A stretch of DNA of 64,000 nucleotides from Scylla paramamosain (GCF_035594125.1 NW_026973669.1:942501-1006500); one strand, 5' to 3'; numbered from the stretch's first letter, positions 21,958-34,100 are shown. Translations and numbers: made by a program. The notes: generated by a model not told the origin, from the sequence alone.

Positions 21958-22312
21958 CTTTCAAAACAAACAAACAAACAAACAAACAAACAAACAAACA
22001 AACAAAAACAACGAACCAATTGACCACTTCTCCCTTCTTCCCTCTCAGCCTCACCTTGCGGCTCGTCTGCTGCCTGTGGGCGTGCGTGGGCGTGCAGGGA
22101 GTGTGGCAGTGTGTGGGCACGTGCCTGCTTGCCTTGGGCTGGGAGCACAGCAAAGTGCGCGGTCCTTCCTCTCTCTCTCTCTCTCTCTCTCTCAGCCTCT
22201 CCTTACTGCTCGTCTGCTGCCTGTGGGCGTGCATGGGCGTGCAGGGAGTGTGGCAGTGTGTGGGCGTGCCTTTCAGCTCTACTGAGGCCGGAGTCACTGG
22301 GGACTGCAACAT
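21958..22312 (-). repeat. CAAA repeat and GC-rich spacer, unit 3
   Basis: Equivalent to 5,264-5,656, with the CAAA run broken by an extra A and a short CT run. No domain is encoded. Confidence 0.6.
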
Positions 22313-23062
22313 CTATGATTTTGGCTGTTTTCTCTTCTTCTTTCCAGTGTGGGTGAGGATGTGTCTGTCAAGGGAACCCTTGTGGGTAAACCTTTTCCCA
22401 CACTCCAGGCACTGGAACTTTCTCTCCCCAGTGTGGGTGAGGATGTGTTTGTTAAGAACACTTTTCTGGGTAAATCTTTTCCCACACTTTAGGCACTGGA
22501 ACTTTCTCTCCCCAGTGTGGGTGAGGATGTGTGTGTTAAGAACACTTTTCTGGGTAAATCTTTTGCCACACTCCAGGCACTGGAACTTTCTCTCCCCAGT
22601 GTGGGTGAGGATGTGTCTGTTAAGATGACTTTTCTGGGTAAATCTTTTCCTACACTCCAGGCACTGGAACTTTCTCTCCCCAGTGTGGGTGAGGATGTGT
22701 GCGTTAAGATTACTTTTGCGGGTAAATCTTTTGCTACACTCCAGGCACTGGAACTTTCTCTCCCCAGTGTGGGTGAGGATGTGTGAGGCAAGATGACTCT
22801 TCCAGACAAATGTCTTGCCGCAGAGGTCACACTTGTGGTTCCTGCCACCAGTGTGGGTGGCAGTGTGTTCAGCGGGGCCACTCCTGCCTCTCAGCCTTGT
22901 CTTGCTGGCATGGGAGAGGACGTGTCTGGCAATGGCAGCCTTGGTGGAGCACACTTTGCCGCAGTGGTCACAAGTGTAGGTCCTCACGCCCTGGGTCGCC
23001 CGCTGCTCCAGGATGTTCCTGCTGCTGCTGCTGCTGCTGTTTCCTGGCCTTGCACCCTCCAT
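22313..23062 (-). CDS. C2H2 poly-zinc-finger protein, unit 3 (249 aa, 7 fingers)
   Basis: Near-identical to the unit 1 gene: same start, Ser tract (one codon longer), atypical first finger, six regular fingers and KKKRKQPKS tail. Helix residues -1/3/6 for fingers 2-7 are W/H/S, R/N/A, Q/H/R, Q/V/T, Q/V/K and H/S/R. Compared with unit 1, the only amino-acid substitutions I find in the coding region are in finger 4, at helix positions -1 (Lys to Gln) and 6 (Thr to Arg), which are both DNA-contact positions. Zinc ligands are complete. Predicted nuclear DNA-binding protein, target unknown. Confidence 0.85.
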   Translation of the reverse strand: MEGARPGNSSSSSSRNILEQRATQGVRTYTCDHCGKVCSTKAAIARHVLSHASKTRLRGRSGPAEHTATHTGGRNHKCDLCGKTFVWKSHLASHILTHTGERKFQCLECSKRFTRKSNLNAHILTHTGERKFQCLECRKRFTQKSHLNRHILTHTGERKFQCLECGKRFTQKSVLNTHILTHTGERKFQCLKCGKRFTQKSVLNKHILTHTGERKFQCLECGKRFTHKGSLDRHILTHTGKKKRKQPKS

Positions 23063-23146
23063 TGCAACGCTGCTCCTGACTGCGTCCGGTCCTGCAGGAA
23101 GCCTGGGGCTGCAGGAGGGATGCACGGAGGGAGTCCTGTCACTGGC

Positions 23147-23630
23147 ACCTGCAACAGAGGAGGCCGTCACCACACAGGCAGCGAGGGGCTTCCTGCCTCA
23201 GCCTAACACACAGCCTGCACAGACAAGATACACCTGGCACCTGCAACAGAGGAGGCCGTCACCACACAGGCAGCGAGGGGCTTCCTGCCTCAGCCTAACA
23301 CACAGCCTGCACAGACAAGATACACCTGGCACCTGCAACAGAGGAGGCCGTCACCACACAGGCAGCGAGGGGCTTCCTGCCTCAGCCTAACACACAGCCT
23401 GCACAGACAAGATACACCTGGCACCTGCAACAGAGGAGGCCGTCACCACACAGGCAGCAAGGGGCTTCCTGCCTCAGCCTCAGCCTAACACACAGCCTGC
23501 ACAGACAAGATACACCTGGCACCTGCAACAGAGGAGGCCGTCACCACACAGGCAGCAAGGGGCTTCCTGCCTCAGCCTTAGCCTAACACACAGCCTGCAC
23601 AGACAAGATACACCTGGCACCTGCAACAGA
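23147..23630 (-). repeat. 92/98-bp tandem array with possible mini-exon (unit 3, about 5 copies)
   Basis: The same unit as at 6,487 and 14,687, with both 92-bp and 98-bp variants. Confidence 0.7.
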
Positions 23631-23817
23631 GGAATTTGGAGTTTGGAAAAAGTAACAGAAGGTGTGGCTGTAACTATAAGATGGGAAATGAAACAATAAA
23701 TAAGACAACAAGAGGAAAAGATCTGGGAGTGATTTTGTCAAAGAATTTATCACCAGAAAAACGTATTAACAAGATAACAGGTGCAACGCTCAGCCTACTA
23801 ACAAACACAACACTTGC
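23631..23817 (+). mobile_element. LINE reverse-transcriptase fragment (unit 3)
   Basis: A copy of the fragments at 6,776 and 15,270, joined to the same stray first-exon piece of PERK. Confidence 0.6.
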
Positions 23818-23931
23818 CTTTGCTCATCTGGATACACAAACCACCACGAAATACAAATATTCATCACTTTCAAAACAAACAAACAAACAAACAAACAAAC
23901 AAGGAACCAATTGATCACTTGGGTTTTATTA

Positions 23932-24082
23932 TAGTTTAAGCCATTACACACTACGTGGTAATAACCTACCTCATTTTGTTCTTCTCACTATTCACATCAT
24001 TTCTAATGATTACACTACTTGTCGGAAATTAATAATAACGCCGTGGGCCGTGGGTACAGATTGGGGACATTGGCTTAAACTA
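23932..24082. mobile_element. MITE-like 151-bp element (unit 3)
   Basis: Same ends TAGTTTAAGCCA / TGGCTTAAACTA and TA borders as the other two copies. Confidence 0.6.
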
Positions 24083-24094
24083 TAAATTTACCAC

Positions 24095-24505
24095 CACTTC
24101 TCCCTTCTTCCCTCTCAGCCTCACCTTGCGGCTCGTCTGCTGCCTGTGGGCGTGCGTGGGCGTGCAGGGAGTGTGGCAGTGTGTGGGCACGTGCCTGCTT
24201 GCCTTGGGCTGGGAGCACAGCAAAGTGCGCGGTCCTTCCTCTCTTTCTCTCTCTCTCTCAGCCTCTCCTTACTGCTCGTCTGCTTCCTGTGGGCGTGCGT
24301 GGGCGTGCAGGGAGTGTGGCAGTGTGTGGGCGTGCCTGCTTGTCTTAGGAGTGAGAGCACAGAATTGTTTGTGTAAATCCTCTCTCTCTCTCTCTCTCTC
24401 TGCCCGGTGCCCGCGAAAATCTTGCCTTGTTTTTCTACTTTTCTAACGGCACTCTAAACTTTTTTTTTATTGTTTCTTAATTTTCTTTTGTTCTTTGTCC
24501 CTTTT
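24095..24505 (-). repeat. Last GC-rich spacer copy; right edge of the triplication
   Basis: It matches 7,236-7,640 until TTTGTCCCTT near 24,505. Units 1 and 2 then continue with GTTTTCAGTATAC, but this copy changes to unrelated DNA (TTTGGTAAAACTGCAGGG). This is the right breakpoint of the tandem array. Confidence 0.65.
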
Positions 24506-24678
24506 TGGTAAAACTGCAGGGTAGGACCTCCTGTCTATTCATTAAAAACACATTGCAACAAATAAACAAATGAATCTGTAAGAAAAACCAAAGCACTGTC
24601 ACACAAACACATCAGACACAACACAAAATAAACAGCAAAAATCCAAGAATCATTAAAAAAAACCCACCACTTTCTCAC

Positions 24679-25251
24679 CTGTACATGAAACACAACCCTC
24701 AGAATATCCACAATCACATCATCGGACCGGAATCTCCAGCAGCAGCAGCAGCAGCAGCATGGGGGTGGTGAACACAGCTTCCAGGTTTGCCAGGGTATTG
24801 TTGGCAAAGTCAGTTCTCCTGAGCCGACAGCAGGAGCTCCGTGCCCGACTTACGCCAGAAATTAACGTCCTGTCGCACTGGTTTGGCGAGCAAGAGGAGT
24901 AGGTAAAGATGAAGGAGGAGGACTGCTTTGGTGTTCTCCAAGATGTGGTGGTGACACTGACACTTAACTTGGAAAGAGATGGAAAGAGATGAAAGTGGAG
25001 AAAACACACACACACACACAGACACACACACACACACATTCACACAATAAACAAACAATGGAGGACCCAGACACTGACGTAGGTTTGGCCAGGTAGTGAG
25101 CATTGTGGTGCCGGTGGAGCAGTGTGTGCAGGATGTGTTGCACTGTCTGCCGCACCTCCGCATCGCTGGACATGCTCAAACGCATCAGCCGCACCAGGAA
25201 CGACTGTGCGACTGTCTTGCTGTACTGTTCCGTGGTGTATTTCGTCCCCAC
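24679..25251 (-). pseudogene. EFR3-like (plasma-membrane PI4-kinase scaffold) gene fragment, broken
   Basis: EFR3 proteins anchor the PI4KIII-alpha complex at the plasma membrane. One minus-strand exon (25,251-25,079, acceptor CACAG, donor GTCAGT) reads VGTKYTTEQYSKTV.. and SSDAEVRQTVQHILHTLL, then HRHHN, which resembles the EFR3 helical-repeat motif with a D/H-R-H-x-N signature. A second (24,967-24,679, acceptor CCAAG, donor GTGAGA) reads FWRKSGTELLL, NNTLANLEAVFTT and DDVIVDILRVVFHVQ, but in three different frames. There is a stop and shift near 24,835 and another shift around an expanded CAG/CTG run near 24,740-24,758. The fragment is therefore inactivated. The family assignment is from memory of motif layout and is moderately sure. 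No other exons are present. Confidence 0.5.
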
Positions 25252-25284
25252 CTGTGTGTTTGAGGGTGTTAGCTTAGGTTAGGT

Positions 25285-25492
<208 letters not shown>

Positions 25493-25523
25493 ACCTCGCC
25501 TTGCTTCCAAAACACGAAAATAG

Positions 25524-26040
<517 letters not shown>

Positions 26041-26085
<45 letters not shown>

Positions 26086-26113
26086 TAAGCATATGTACAA
26101 CGAAAGACAAGGC

Positions 26114-26174
<61 letters not shown>

Positions 26175-26202
26175 TAAGCATATGTACAACGAAAGACAAG
26201 GC

Positions 26203-26241
<39 letters not shown>

Positions 26242-26270
26242 TAAGTATCTGTACAGCGAAAGACAAGGCA

Positions 26271-26302
<32 letters not shown>

Positions 26303-26330
26303 TCACCATCAGTACAACGAAAGATAAGGC

Positions 26331-26365
<35 letters not shown>

Positions 26366-26393
26366 TCACCATTTGTACAACGAAAGATAAGGC

Positions 26394-26440
<47 letters not shown>

Positions 26441-26727
26441 TCACCATCAGTACAACGAAATATAAGGCAACACACACACACACACACACTGCATCACCAT
26501 CAGTACAACGAAAGATAAGGCAACACACGCACACACACACACACACACACACTGCATAACAATCTGTACAACGAAAGACAAGGACACACACATACACACA
26601 CACACACACACTGCATCACCATCAGTACAACGAAAGACAAGGCAACACACACACACACACACACACTGCATCACCATTTGTACAACGAAAAATAAGGCAA
26701 CACACACACACACACACACACACACAC
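26041..26727. repeat. Compound minisatellite: CA runs alternating with a conserved spacer (about 11 copies)
   Basis: Runs of CA (about 16-50 bases) alternate with a spacer of about 34 bases, read as CTGCATCACCATCAGTACAA and then CGAAAGATAAGGCAA, with variants GCATAAGCATATGT and GCATCACCATTTGT. All length variation is in the CA part. Cys/Val and Thr/His open frames here are spurious. Confidence 0.9.
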
Positions 26728-27255
26728 TGTAGCCGCACCGGCTGGGCATCAATTGGCTCTCAGGTGATCTGTTTTACTGATCACACCCATCATCGTAGGG
26801 TCGAGGAAAGGCAGTTCTCTCTCTGACGTTTATTGATGAGGTAGGCATGACCGTAAGAACTGCGAACAAGTTCTCGGTCTCAATTTCTTACAAAATAACA
26901 TTATACACTGATATTAAACACTTTCAACATATTACAATATTCATTAACAATACATGCAATTGACTTAGCACTATGACAATCAGTTTTTACTACAAAATTA
27001 AAGTATTTACCTCGATCACCATCCTGCCCGTCTTTGTCTGAGCGCGACTTGGCCGTGAGTGATGCCCGAAGGCGACTAGCAGGTTAACCCCACACTACCA
27101 ACAAGTGAGCATCGGCTTCGGTGCTTAATATAGCATTAAATACTGATACTCACACATATTACACGTTTTCATGCAAATAGAAAACTATTGAACATTTCAC
27201 TTATATATGCCGAGGAATAATCACATGAGGTACATACGCTTTACACACAGTAACA
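26728..27255 (-). repeat. 3' LTR of BEL/Pao element A (528 bp)
   Basis: On minus it starts TGTTACTGTGTGTAAAGCG and ends in GGCTACA, with TG..CA ends. The same 528-bp LTR occurs at 37,119-37,646 and 39,355-39,882, and truncated at 50,274. Confidence 0.9.
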
Positions 27256-27925
27256 TGGCTACCCTAAATTGTGTAACAATTTACCTTAAATTAAGATTAG
27301 TATGTACCTTAAAACTAGGATTAGCACATAATATGTTTTGTTACATTGGCTCCTTGGCGGGGATGCTCCGGTATATTATTATGCATTACCTTCTAACAGC
27401 AATACTAGACTATGTATTGGCCTCTCTATGATGGTCCTGTTTGCCTTTATGTGTCTTCCCTGGTTGTCGAGATTACAGTCTGAAACCAGGACCTTAACCT
27501 TTCTTACTAGGCCATCATGATCAGGAGATACTTCTGTTACTCTTCCCAGTTTCCACTGGTTCCTTGCTACATTCTGATCTTTGATGATAACTATGTCATT
27601 TACACTGAGATTCCTCTTTGGTGTTGTCCACTTATTTCTAAGCTGTAGGAATTGCACATACTCCTTTTTCCACCTGGACTAGAACTGGTTGGCCAGGTAT
27701 TGTGCTCTGCGCCATCTCTTAATGCAGTACAGGTCCTTCTTAATGAAAATGCTTGGAGGAGGCAGTACTACCTTTGTTTTCATAGTTAACAAATTACTGG
27801 GTGTCAACGGTGTAAGACTTTCTGGGGAGTGAAGATGGTCCACAGTTAGGGGACGACCATTAACTATATTTTCTGCTTCAACTAGGAAGGTTCTCAGATC
27901 TTGGTCATCTAACTGAGTACCATGC
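27256..27925 (-). pseudogene. C-terminal end of the BEL/Pao A polyprotein
   Basis: The part of the integrase region that lies beyond the nested Copia element. Readable segments include TQLDDQDLRTFLVEAENIVN, NGRPLT and, further on, NDIVIIKDQNVARNQWKLGR, typical of the BEL/Pao integrase C-terminus with its LGRV motif. A TAG stop lies at about 27,679-27,681, where the family usually has Trp. The last readable part ends near 27,379, and the remaining 120 bases to the LTR are untranslated. It is non-functional as it stands. Confidence 0.8.
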
Positions 27926-28166
27926 TGTTGGGTCCGAAACATAATGATACGTTGGTGGGTTTATTCGGGGTTCAATTGAGTTACTCAGATGTTCGGGGTT
28001 TTGGGGTTTCACACTGTGTATTTTTAATCTGTGTCGAAGCCAATGAAATAAATAGCAGGTGTGGTACACTTTAGTTCTGCTCCAGCTGTCTTAGGACTCA
28101 CACGTTTTATTCCCTGTCCTACTCGCCTAATACACATTGCTAGCAAGGATGGCTCAGAGTCTAACA
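27926..28166 (+). repeat. Copia 5' LTR
   Basis: 241 bp, identical in my reading to 30,941-31,181. An ATG near its 3' end (28,149) opens the gag frame and is read through the LTR border. Confidence 0.92.
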
Positions 28167-29600
28167 GGTTATGGGCCCAGGAACAGACTGTATTTTGACG
28201 GTGATGAGCGCAAGTACGAGTTATGGGAAGTGAAGTTTTTGGGCTACATGCGGCTACAGAAATTGCATAATGTGATTGATCCTCCTGCATCAGGTACGAC
28301 TGCTGCAGACGTTACCAAAAATGCCGAGGCATTTGCGGAGTTGATTCAGTTCCTGGATGACCGTAGTCTATCCCTTGTGATGCGTGATGCGAAGGACGAT
28401 GGACGTGAGGCACTGAGGATTTTACGGGAACACTACTTATCGAAAGGTAAACCCAAGGTCATATCACTGTACACGGAGCTCACAACGTTGCTTAAGGGAG
28501 AAAACGAGAGTGTTACAGACTATGTGATTCGAGCCGAGACGGCGGCAACTTCACTTAAAACGTCTGGTGAAACTATTAGTGACAGCTTGTTGGTGGCAAT
28601 GGTGCTTAAGGGTTTACCTACGGAATTCAAGCCATTTATGACTGTAATTACACAGAGAAAAGGCATTGACATTTGCTGAGTTCAAGGTGTCTCTCAGAAG
28701 TTTCGAGGAGACAGAGAAGTCGTGCGGCGACAAAAGTGACAGTGACAGAGTGATGAGGATAGAGTCTCGTAAATTCAGTGGTACGTGTTTCAAGTGCGGT
28801 CTTCAGGGTCACAAATTGGTCGACTGCCGTGTCTCTAGACCGAACCAGACTTTAAGAAGATGGTGTGAGAACTGCAGGAATAACTCCCACGATACGAAGT
28901 TTTGTTGGAAGAGTTCGGGGGGTAACAGTGGTAAAGACTCTGCCAGGAACGTAAAAGATTATAGTGATGATTATGACAGTCAGAGCCACAGTTTTGTGTT
29001 TAAAGTGGGGCTTCGGAGATCAGAGACTGAATCATGTGTTGTGGTTAACAAGTTAATGGTGGACTGTGGTGCAACTACTCATATAATCAATGATGACTCC
29101 AAATTTGTGTGTTTTGACAAGCAATTTGATCCTGAGAGACATTTTATTGAACTAGCTGATGGTAGTAGAACAAATAATCTGGTTAAAAAGAAGGGTGATG
29201 CCTGTGTTACCCTTGTAGACTCTTGTGGTAATGTTCATACAACAATTCTGGAAAATGCTCTCTATGTACCTTCCTTCAAGCAAGATATTTTCTCGGTTCA
29301 AGCTGCCACTGAGAAGGGTGCATCAATCGAGTTTAAACCAAATTCTGCAGAGTTAACATCTACAAACGGTACAAAGTTTGACATAGTTAAGCATGGTAGA
29401 CTGTATTTCTTAAACAATACTGTGTGTTCAAATAGGGCGTCCTATACATTGAGACAGTGGCATGAAATTCTCGGTCATTGTAATGTGAGTGATATTTTGA
29501 AACTTGAAGGTGTAGTGAACGGGATGAAAATTAGTGACAAAAAGGACTTTGATTGTGGCATTTGTGTTAAAGGGAAAATGTCTAAACTGACAAGCTGATG
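28149..29600 (+). pseudogene. Copia gag, protease and pre-integrase region, frameshifted
   Basis: The first frame (28,149-28,679) reads a Copia-type gag (DGDERKYELWEVKF..; FLDDRSLSLVM). A one-base change near 28,660-28,676 moves the reading to the next frame, which holds a zinc knuckle (CFKCGLQGHKLVDC), the protease active-site region (VDCGATTHI, where the family usually has D-S-G) and the GAG-pre-integrase zinc motif (WHEILGHCN .. CGICVKGK). A further frame change near 29,590 leads to the integrase. It encodes the capsid and processing parts of a retroelement and is not functional as it stands. Confidence 0.85.
28167..28182 (+). promoter_or_regulatory. Copia primer-binding site
   Basis: GGTTATGGGCCCAGG lies directly after the 5' LTR. 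From memory, the Drosophila copia element has the same kind of site, complementary to an internal part of initiator tRNA-Met (half-tRNA priming). Confidence 0.65.
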
Positions 29601-30748
29601 AGCGTTCAAAAGCTAAACTAGATATGGTACACTGTGACCTAGCTGGTCCCATTGATCCTGTTGCCAAGGACGGTTTTAAGTATGCACTCAGTTTTGTTGA
29701 TGATTACTCCGGTCTTATCATGATATACTTCCTCAAATATAAGTGTGACACCTTACAGGCAACTAAGCATTTCATAGCAGACATTTCTCCCTATGGCTCA
29801 GTGAAATGTCTCAGAAGTGATGAAGGTACGGAATTTACTTCTAATGCATTCGCAGATTTACTCGTGGAAAATAAAATCAAGCATGAAATGTCTTCTCCCT
29901 ACTCACCTCACCAAAATGGTACCGCTGAAAGAGGCTGGCGTACTCTTTTTGAAATGGCCAGATGTTTACTAATAGAGTCTGGTCTGCCAAAGTTTCTGTG
30001 GACGTATGCCGTTATGGCCTCTGCTTACATTAGAAACAGATGTTATAACCTTAGGATTAAGAAGACTCCATTCGAGGCTTTTGCAGGTAAAAAGCCAAAT
30101 ATTAGTAATATGCACATTTTTGGTTCTGTATGTTATGCCTATGTACAACAGAAGAAAAAACTTGATGCCAGAAGTGAGGATGGAATTTTTGTAGGCTATG
30201 ATAAGTCTAGTCCAGCATACCTTGTATATTTTCCAAAGACTGGTACAGTAAGGAAAGTTGAATGTGTCAAATTTACCAGGCCTAGCGTAGATGTAAGTTC
30301 AGATGTAGCATGGGGTAGTGAATGTGACTGGACTACAACACGTAGTACTGACACTGAAGCTAGCCCAGAAGTTGGTAACCAAACAGAGGACAGTGTGTGT
30401 TTAAGGCGGTCAGAAAGAGTAAAACATAAACCCATATATTTTGGTGACTGTATTGTTGGTGATAAATTTAGGATGAAAGATCTAGGCAAAATTTCCTGGT
30501 ATCTAGGTATACAGTTTGTGTGTGATGATAATGTAATTAAAATGAATCAAACTAAATATGTGGAAAAGATCCTTGAGAAATTTGGTATGCAACATTGTAA
30601 ACCTGCCTATACTCCTTGTAACATGGATGTGAACAAAGTATGTATTAGTTCTAGTGAATCAAAACTGGCTGATATCAATATGTATAGAGGTTTAGTTGGA
30701 AGTCTGATCTATGTAATGACATGTTCACTAAACCTGTACCTAAAGTAA
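29600..30748 (+). pseudogene. Copia integrase with deletion-joined remnant of reverse transcriptase
   Basis: An open frame carries an integrase core with its D-D-E triad: HCDLAGP, RSDEGTEF and NGTAERGW. It is followed by the Copia-type FGSVCYAYV and DGIFVGYD segments. After FGDCIV the reading jumps to GDKFRMKDLGKISWYLGIQF, a late reverse-transcriptase segment, so the YVDD-bearing palm is absent. The RNase H is also missing: the frame ends soon after YRGLVGSLIYVMT. A 70-80-bp tandem duplication (about 30,687-30,760 and 30,764-30,836) follows the join. Confidence 0.88.
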
Positions 30749-30940
30749 AGCTTTGTGATTTCAGTATAGAGGTTTAGTTGGAAGTCTGATCTATGTAATG
30801 ACATGTTCACTAAACCTGTACCTAAAGTAAAGCTTTGTGATTTCAGTAAAGTTATTATGGGTGTGTAGATAGTTAAAACAGGAGTGTGTATTGATTTAAT
30901 GTGTTGTATTGTATATACCCATCATTAGTTTCAGTGGGGG

Positions 30941-31181
30941 TGTTGGGTCCGAAACATAATGATACGTTGGTGGGTTTATTCGGGGTTCAATTGAGTTACT
31001 CAGATGTTCGGGGTTTTGGGGTTTCACACTGTGTATTTTTAATCTGTGTCGAAGCCAATGAAATAAATAGCAGGTGTGGTACACTTTAGTTCTGCTCCAG
31101 CTGTCTTAGGACTCACACGTTTTATTCCCTGTCCTACTCGCCTAATACACATTGCTAGCAAGGATGGCTCAGAGTCTAACA
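30941..31181 (+). repeat. Copia 3' LTR
   Basis: 241 bp, preceded by the purine-rich TTTCAGTGGGGG, a plausible polypurine tract, and followed by the CATGC duplication. Confidence 0.92.
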
Positions 31182-31189
31182 CATGCTGA

Positions 31190-34100
31190 TCAAGCAACAC
31201 AGAGTACATTTCTCACTGTGCGTATCTGCCTCTCCCAAACACCTCCCATGTGACTGGAATTGGGTACATTCATGTTAAAAACAATCCAGTCACACTGATC
31301 TTTCACGAGTTCTTGTCTGACTTTATTGTTATTTAATTCTTTTAAGCATTTCTCATACTCTGATTTGGCTCCTACAAAGTTAGTTCCTTGGTCACATCTC
31401 AACTGTCTTACGGGCCCTCTTCGTCCTACAAAGCGACGGTATGCACTTAGGAAGGAACTTGTATCCATGCTGTTGGCTGTCTCTATGTGCACAGCTCTAC
31501 ATGCCATGCAAGTAAAGAGCACTCCATATCTTTTAAGCTCTTTACGCCCCTCTTTGATATAGAAAGGGCCAAAGAAATCTACTGCTGAGTATGTAAAAGG
31601 AGGTGATGGTTCTAGTCTGTCAATAGGCAGGTCTGCCATCTTCTGTCCCTGTGTTGTACTTCTAACTTTACGACAGATAATGCACTTTGAAATGTGCCTT
31701 GATACTAGGGATGATCCTCCTACTATCCAGTATCCACATGACCTGATTTCATTTAAAGTTATGCCCCTGCCTTGATGATTTGTCCTTTTGTGATGGTGGC
31801 ATATTATCAGCTGGGTTATGTGAGATGTTTTGGGGAGGATGACTGGATGTTTGGATTCATCTGTCAGATTAGAAAGCCTCAATCTTCCTCCTACTCTCAT
31901 GATACCATTTTTGTCAATGAAGGGATCTAACTTATAGAGGGAACTGGTCTTGTCTATCACTTTTGTTCCCTTGCCATTGTCTCCATTAATTAAAGAATTA
32001 TGGTTAGCAGATGATTCCAGTACATCTATCTCCTTCTGGAATGCCTTTGCTTGCAGTTGTTTTATAATTACATTTTCAGCTTCTGACACTTGTGCTACAT
32101 TTACTGGCTTATATGTGTTTCCCTTTACTTTAGTAGTGCCATCACCTTTTCCTCTGAAGCTGTTCAGAAGCTTGAGGCATACAGCAACTGCCCTCTTTGC
32201 TTTAAACCAATCTGAAAAATACTCAAGTCTTTCTAGTATATCTGTGGGCTGTTGTGTACCTACAGCATGGCATACAACTTTCTTCACTTCTGGATCATTC
32301 TCATTTATGACCTTGTACTGGGAATGGCTATCCATTTTGCTATGTTGCCAAAGGAATTCTGGGCCATTCCACCAGATCTTGCTATTACACAATTCATCTG
32401 CTGTCATGCCTCTAGATGCATGATCTGCTGGGTTATACTGCGTCTCTACAAATTTCCACTGATCTGGTGAAGTGTGATCTCTTATTGTTTCTACTCTATT
32501 TGCAACATATACATGGAATCTCTTTGCTTCATTTGCAATGTAACCAAGGACTACTTTGCTGTCTGTCCAAAATACTTCTTCCACATTATTATACTCAAGT
32601 TCTCCCTTCAAGAGTTTATGGATTCTAACTGACACCACTGCTGCTGTTAGTTCTAGTCTGGGAATTGTCATGGTTTTTAGAGGTGTGACACGTGACTTTG
32701 CCATTACTAATGCACAATGAATTTGGCCAGTCTTGCTAATTAATCTAATATATGAGCACTGGCCATATCCCTCTTGACAGGCATCTGAAAAGTGATGGAG
32801 TTCAACCTTTTCTACTTCCCCAAAGTCATCAGGTTTGTAGCATCTAGGTACCTTTAACTGATCTAGTTTGTGCAGCTCATCCTTCCATTTTATCCATTTA
32901 GGTTTGACATAATCTGGCACCTCATCATCCCAATCAACTGCATTCTTATATAATTCTTGTAAAATTTGCTTTCCAGTCAGAATGAGAGGTGACACTAGAC
33001 CTAATGGATCATATATAGAGCTCACTGTTGACAGAATGCCTCTCCTGGTGAGTGGCTTGTCTTTCAGCTTTATTCTAAATTGAAATGTGTCAGATTCTAT
33101 GCACCACTCAACTCCCAAAGTTCTTTCTATAGGTAGTGTTTCTTCATTCTTACTAAAATCCAAACTTTTAATTCCATCTGCTCTCTCATGAGGAGAAATT
33201 GCAGCTAATACGTTTTTGTTGTTTGACAAGAACTTATGAAGGTTAAAACCTCCCTTGTAACATAATTCTTTGCTCTGCTGAATAAGAGTGACAGCTTCAT
33301 CCATTGTAGCTACTGACTTCAAACCATCATCAACATAAAAGTTGTTTCTTACAAACTTGGCTGCATCAGATCCACACCCGTAGTCATCTGCAGCTTTCTT
33401 AAGAGCAAAGTTGGCTACACTTGGAGATGAAGTAGCTCCAAACAGGTGAGCTGTCATCCTGTATTCAGCCATCTTATTATTAAGGTCACCATTTTCCCAC
33501 CAAAAGAATCTTAACATGTCTCTGTGTTCTGGGTTGACTTTCACTTGATGGTACATTGCTTCTATATCACATACAAGTGCAATGCTTTCTTGCCTAAACC
33601 TACACAACACTCCAATAAGTTTGTTGGTAAGGTCTGGGCCTTGTAACAGGTGACTGTTTAATGACTGGTTCCTGTAGTTTGCACTACAGTCAAATACAAC
33701 TCTTAACTTCTTTGGCTTTCTCGGATGATAGACTCCATGATGTGGAATGTACCAGACCTTACCATCATTCCTAACTAAATCCTTTGTCGGTACAACCTCT
33801 GCATAACCTTTTGTAATTATATCATCCATGAACACTTTGTAATCACCTTTGTGTTGATTATCCTTCTCAAGTTTAGCTCTTAACTTCTTGAGTCTCTGCT
33901 CTGCTAATAGTTTGTTGTTTGGAAGCTTGACGTTATCATCTTTAAGAGGAAGGGGCAACTCATAATGGCCATCCTTCAGCTGATGTACTCCTTCTTTCAT
34001 CTTACTCATAAACCTTTTATCTTCATATGATAATGGAGTGTCAGCTGACTTTCTATCACTGAAGTCAAGTTCAAACATATCTCTCACTTGAGAAGGATTA

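Larger units (their letters stand above)
27926..31181 (+). mobile_element. Copia-type LTR retrotransposon, internally deleted, nested in BEL/Pao A
   Basis: Two 241-bp LTRs (27,926-28,166 and 30,941-31,181), which I read as identical, start TGTTGGGTCC and end CTAACA, and are flanked by the 5-bp direct repeat CATGC (27,921-27,925 and 31,182-31,186). A primer-binding site follows the 5' LTR. Gag, protease and integrase sequences are present in plus order, but most of the reverse transcriptase and RNase H is deleted, and two single-base frame changes break the reading. The order integrase before reverse transcriptase is Copia-type. Confidence 0.92.
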
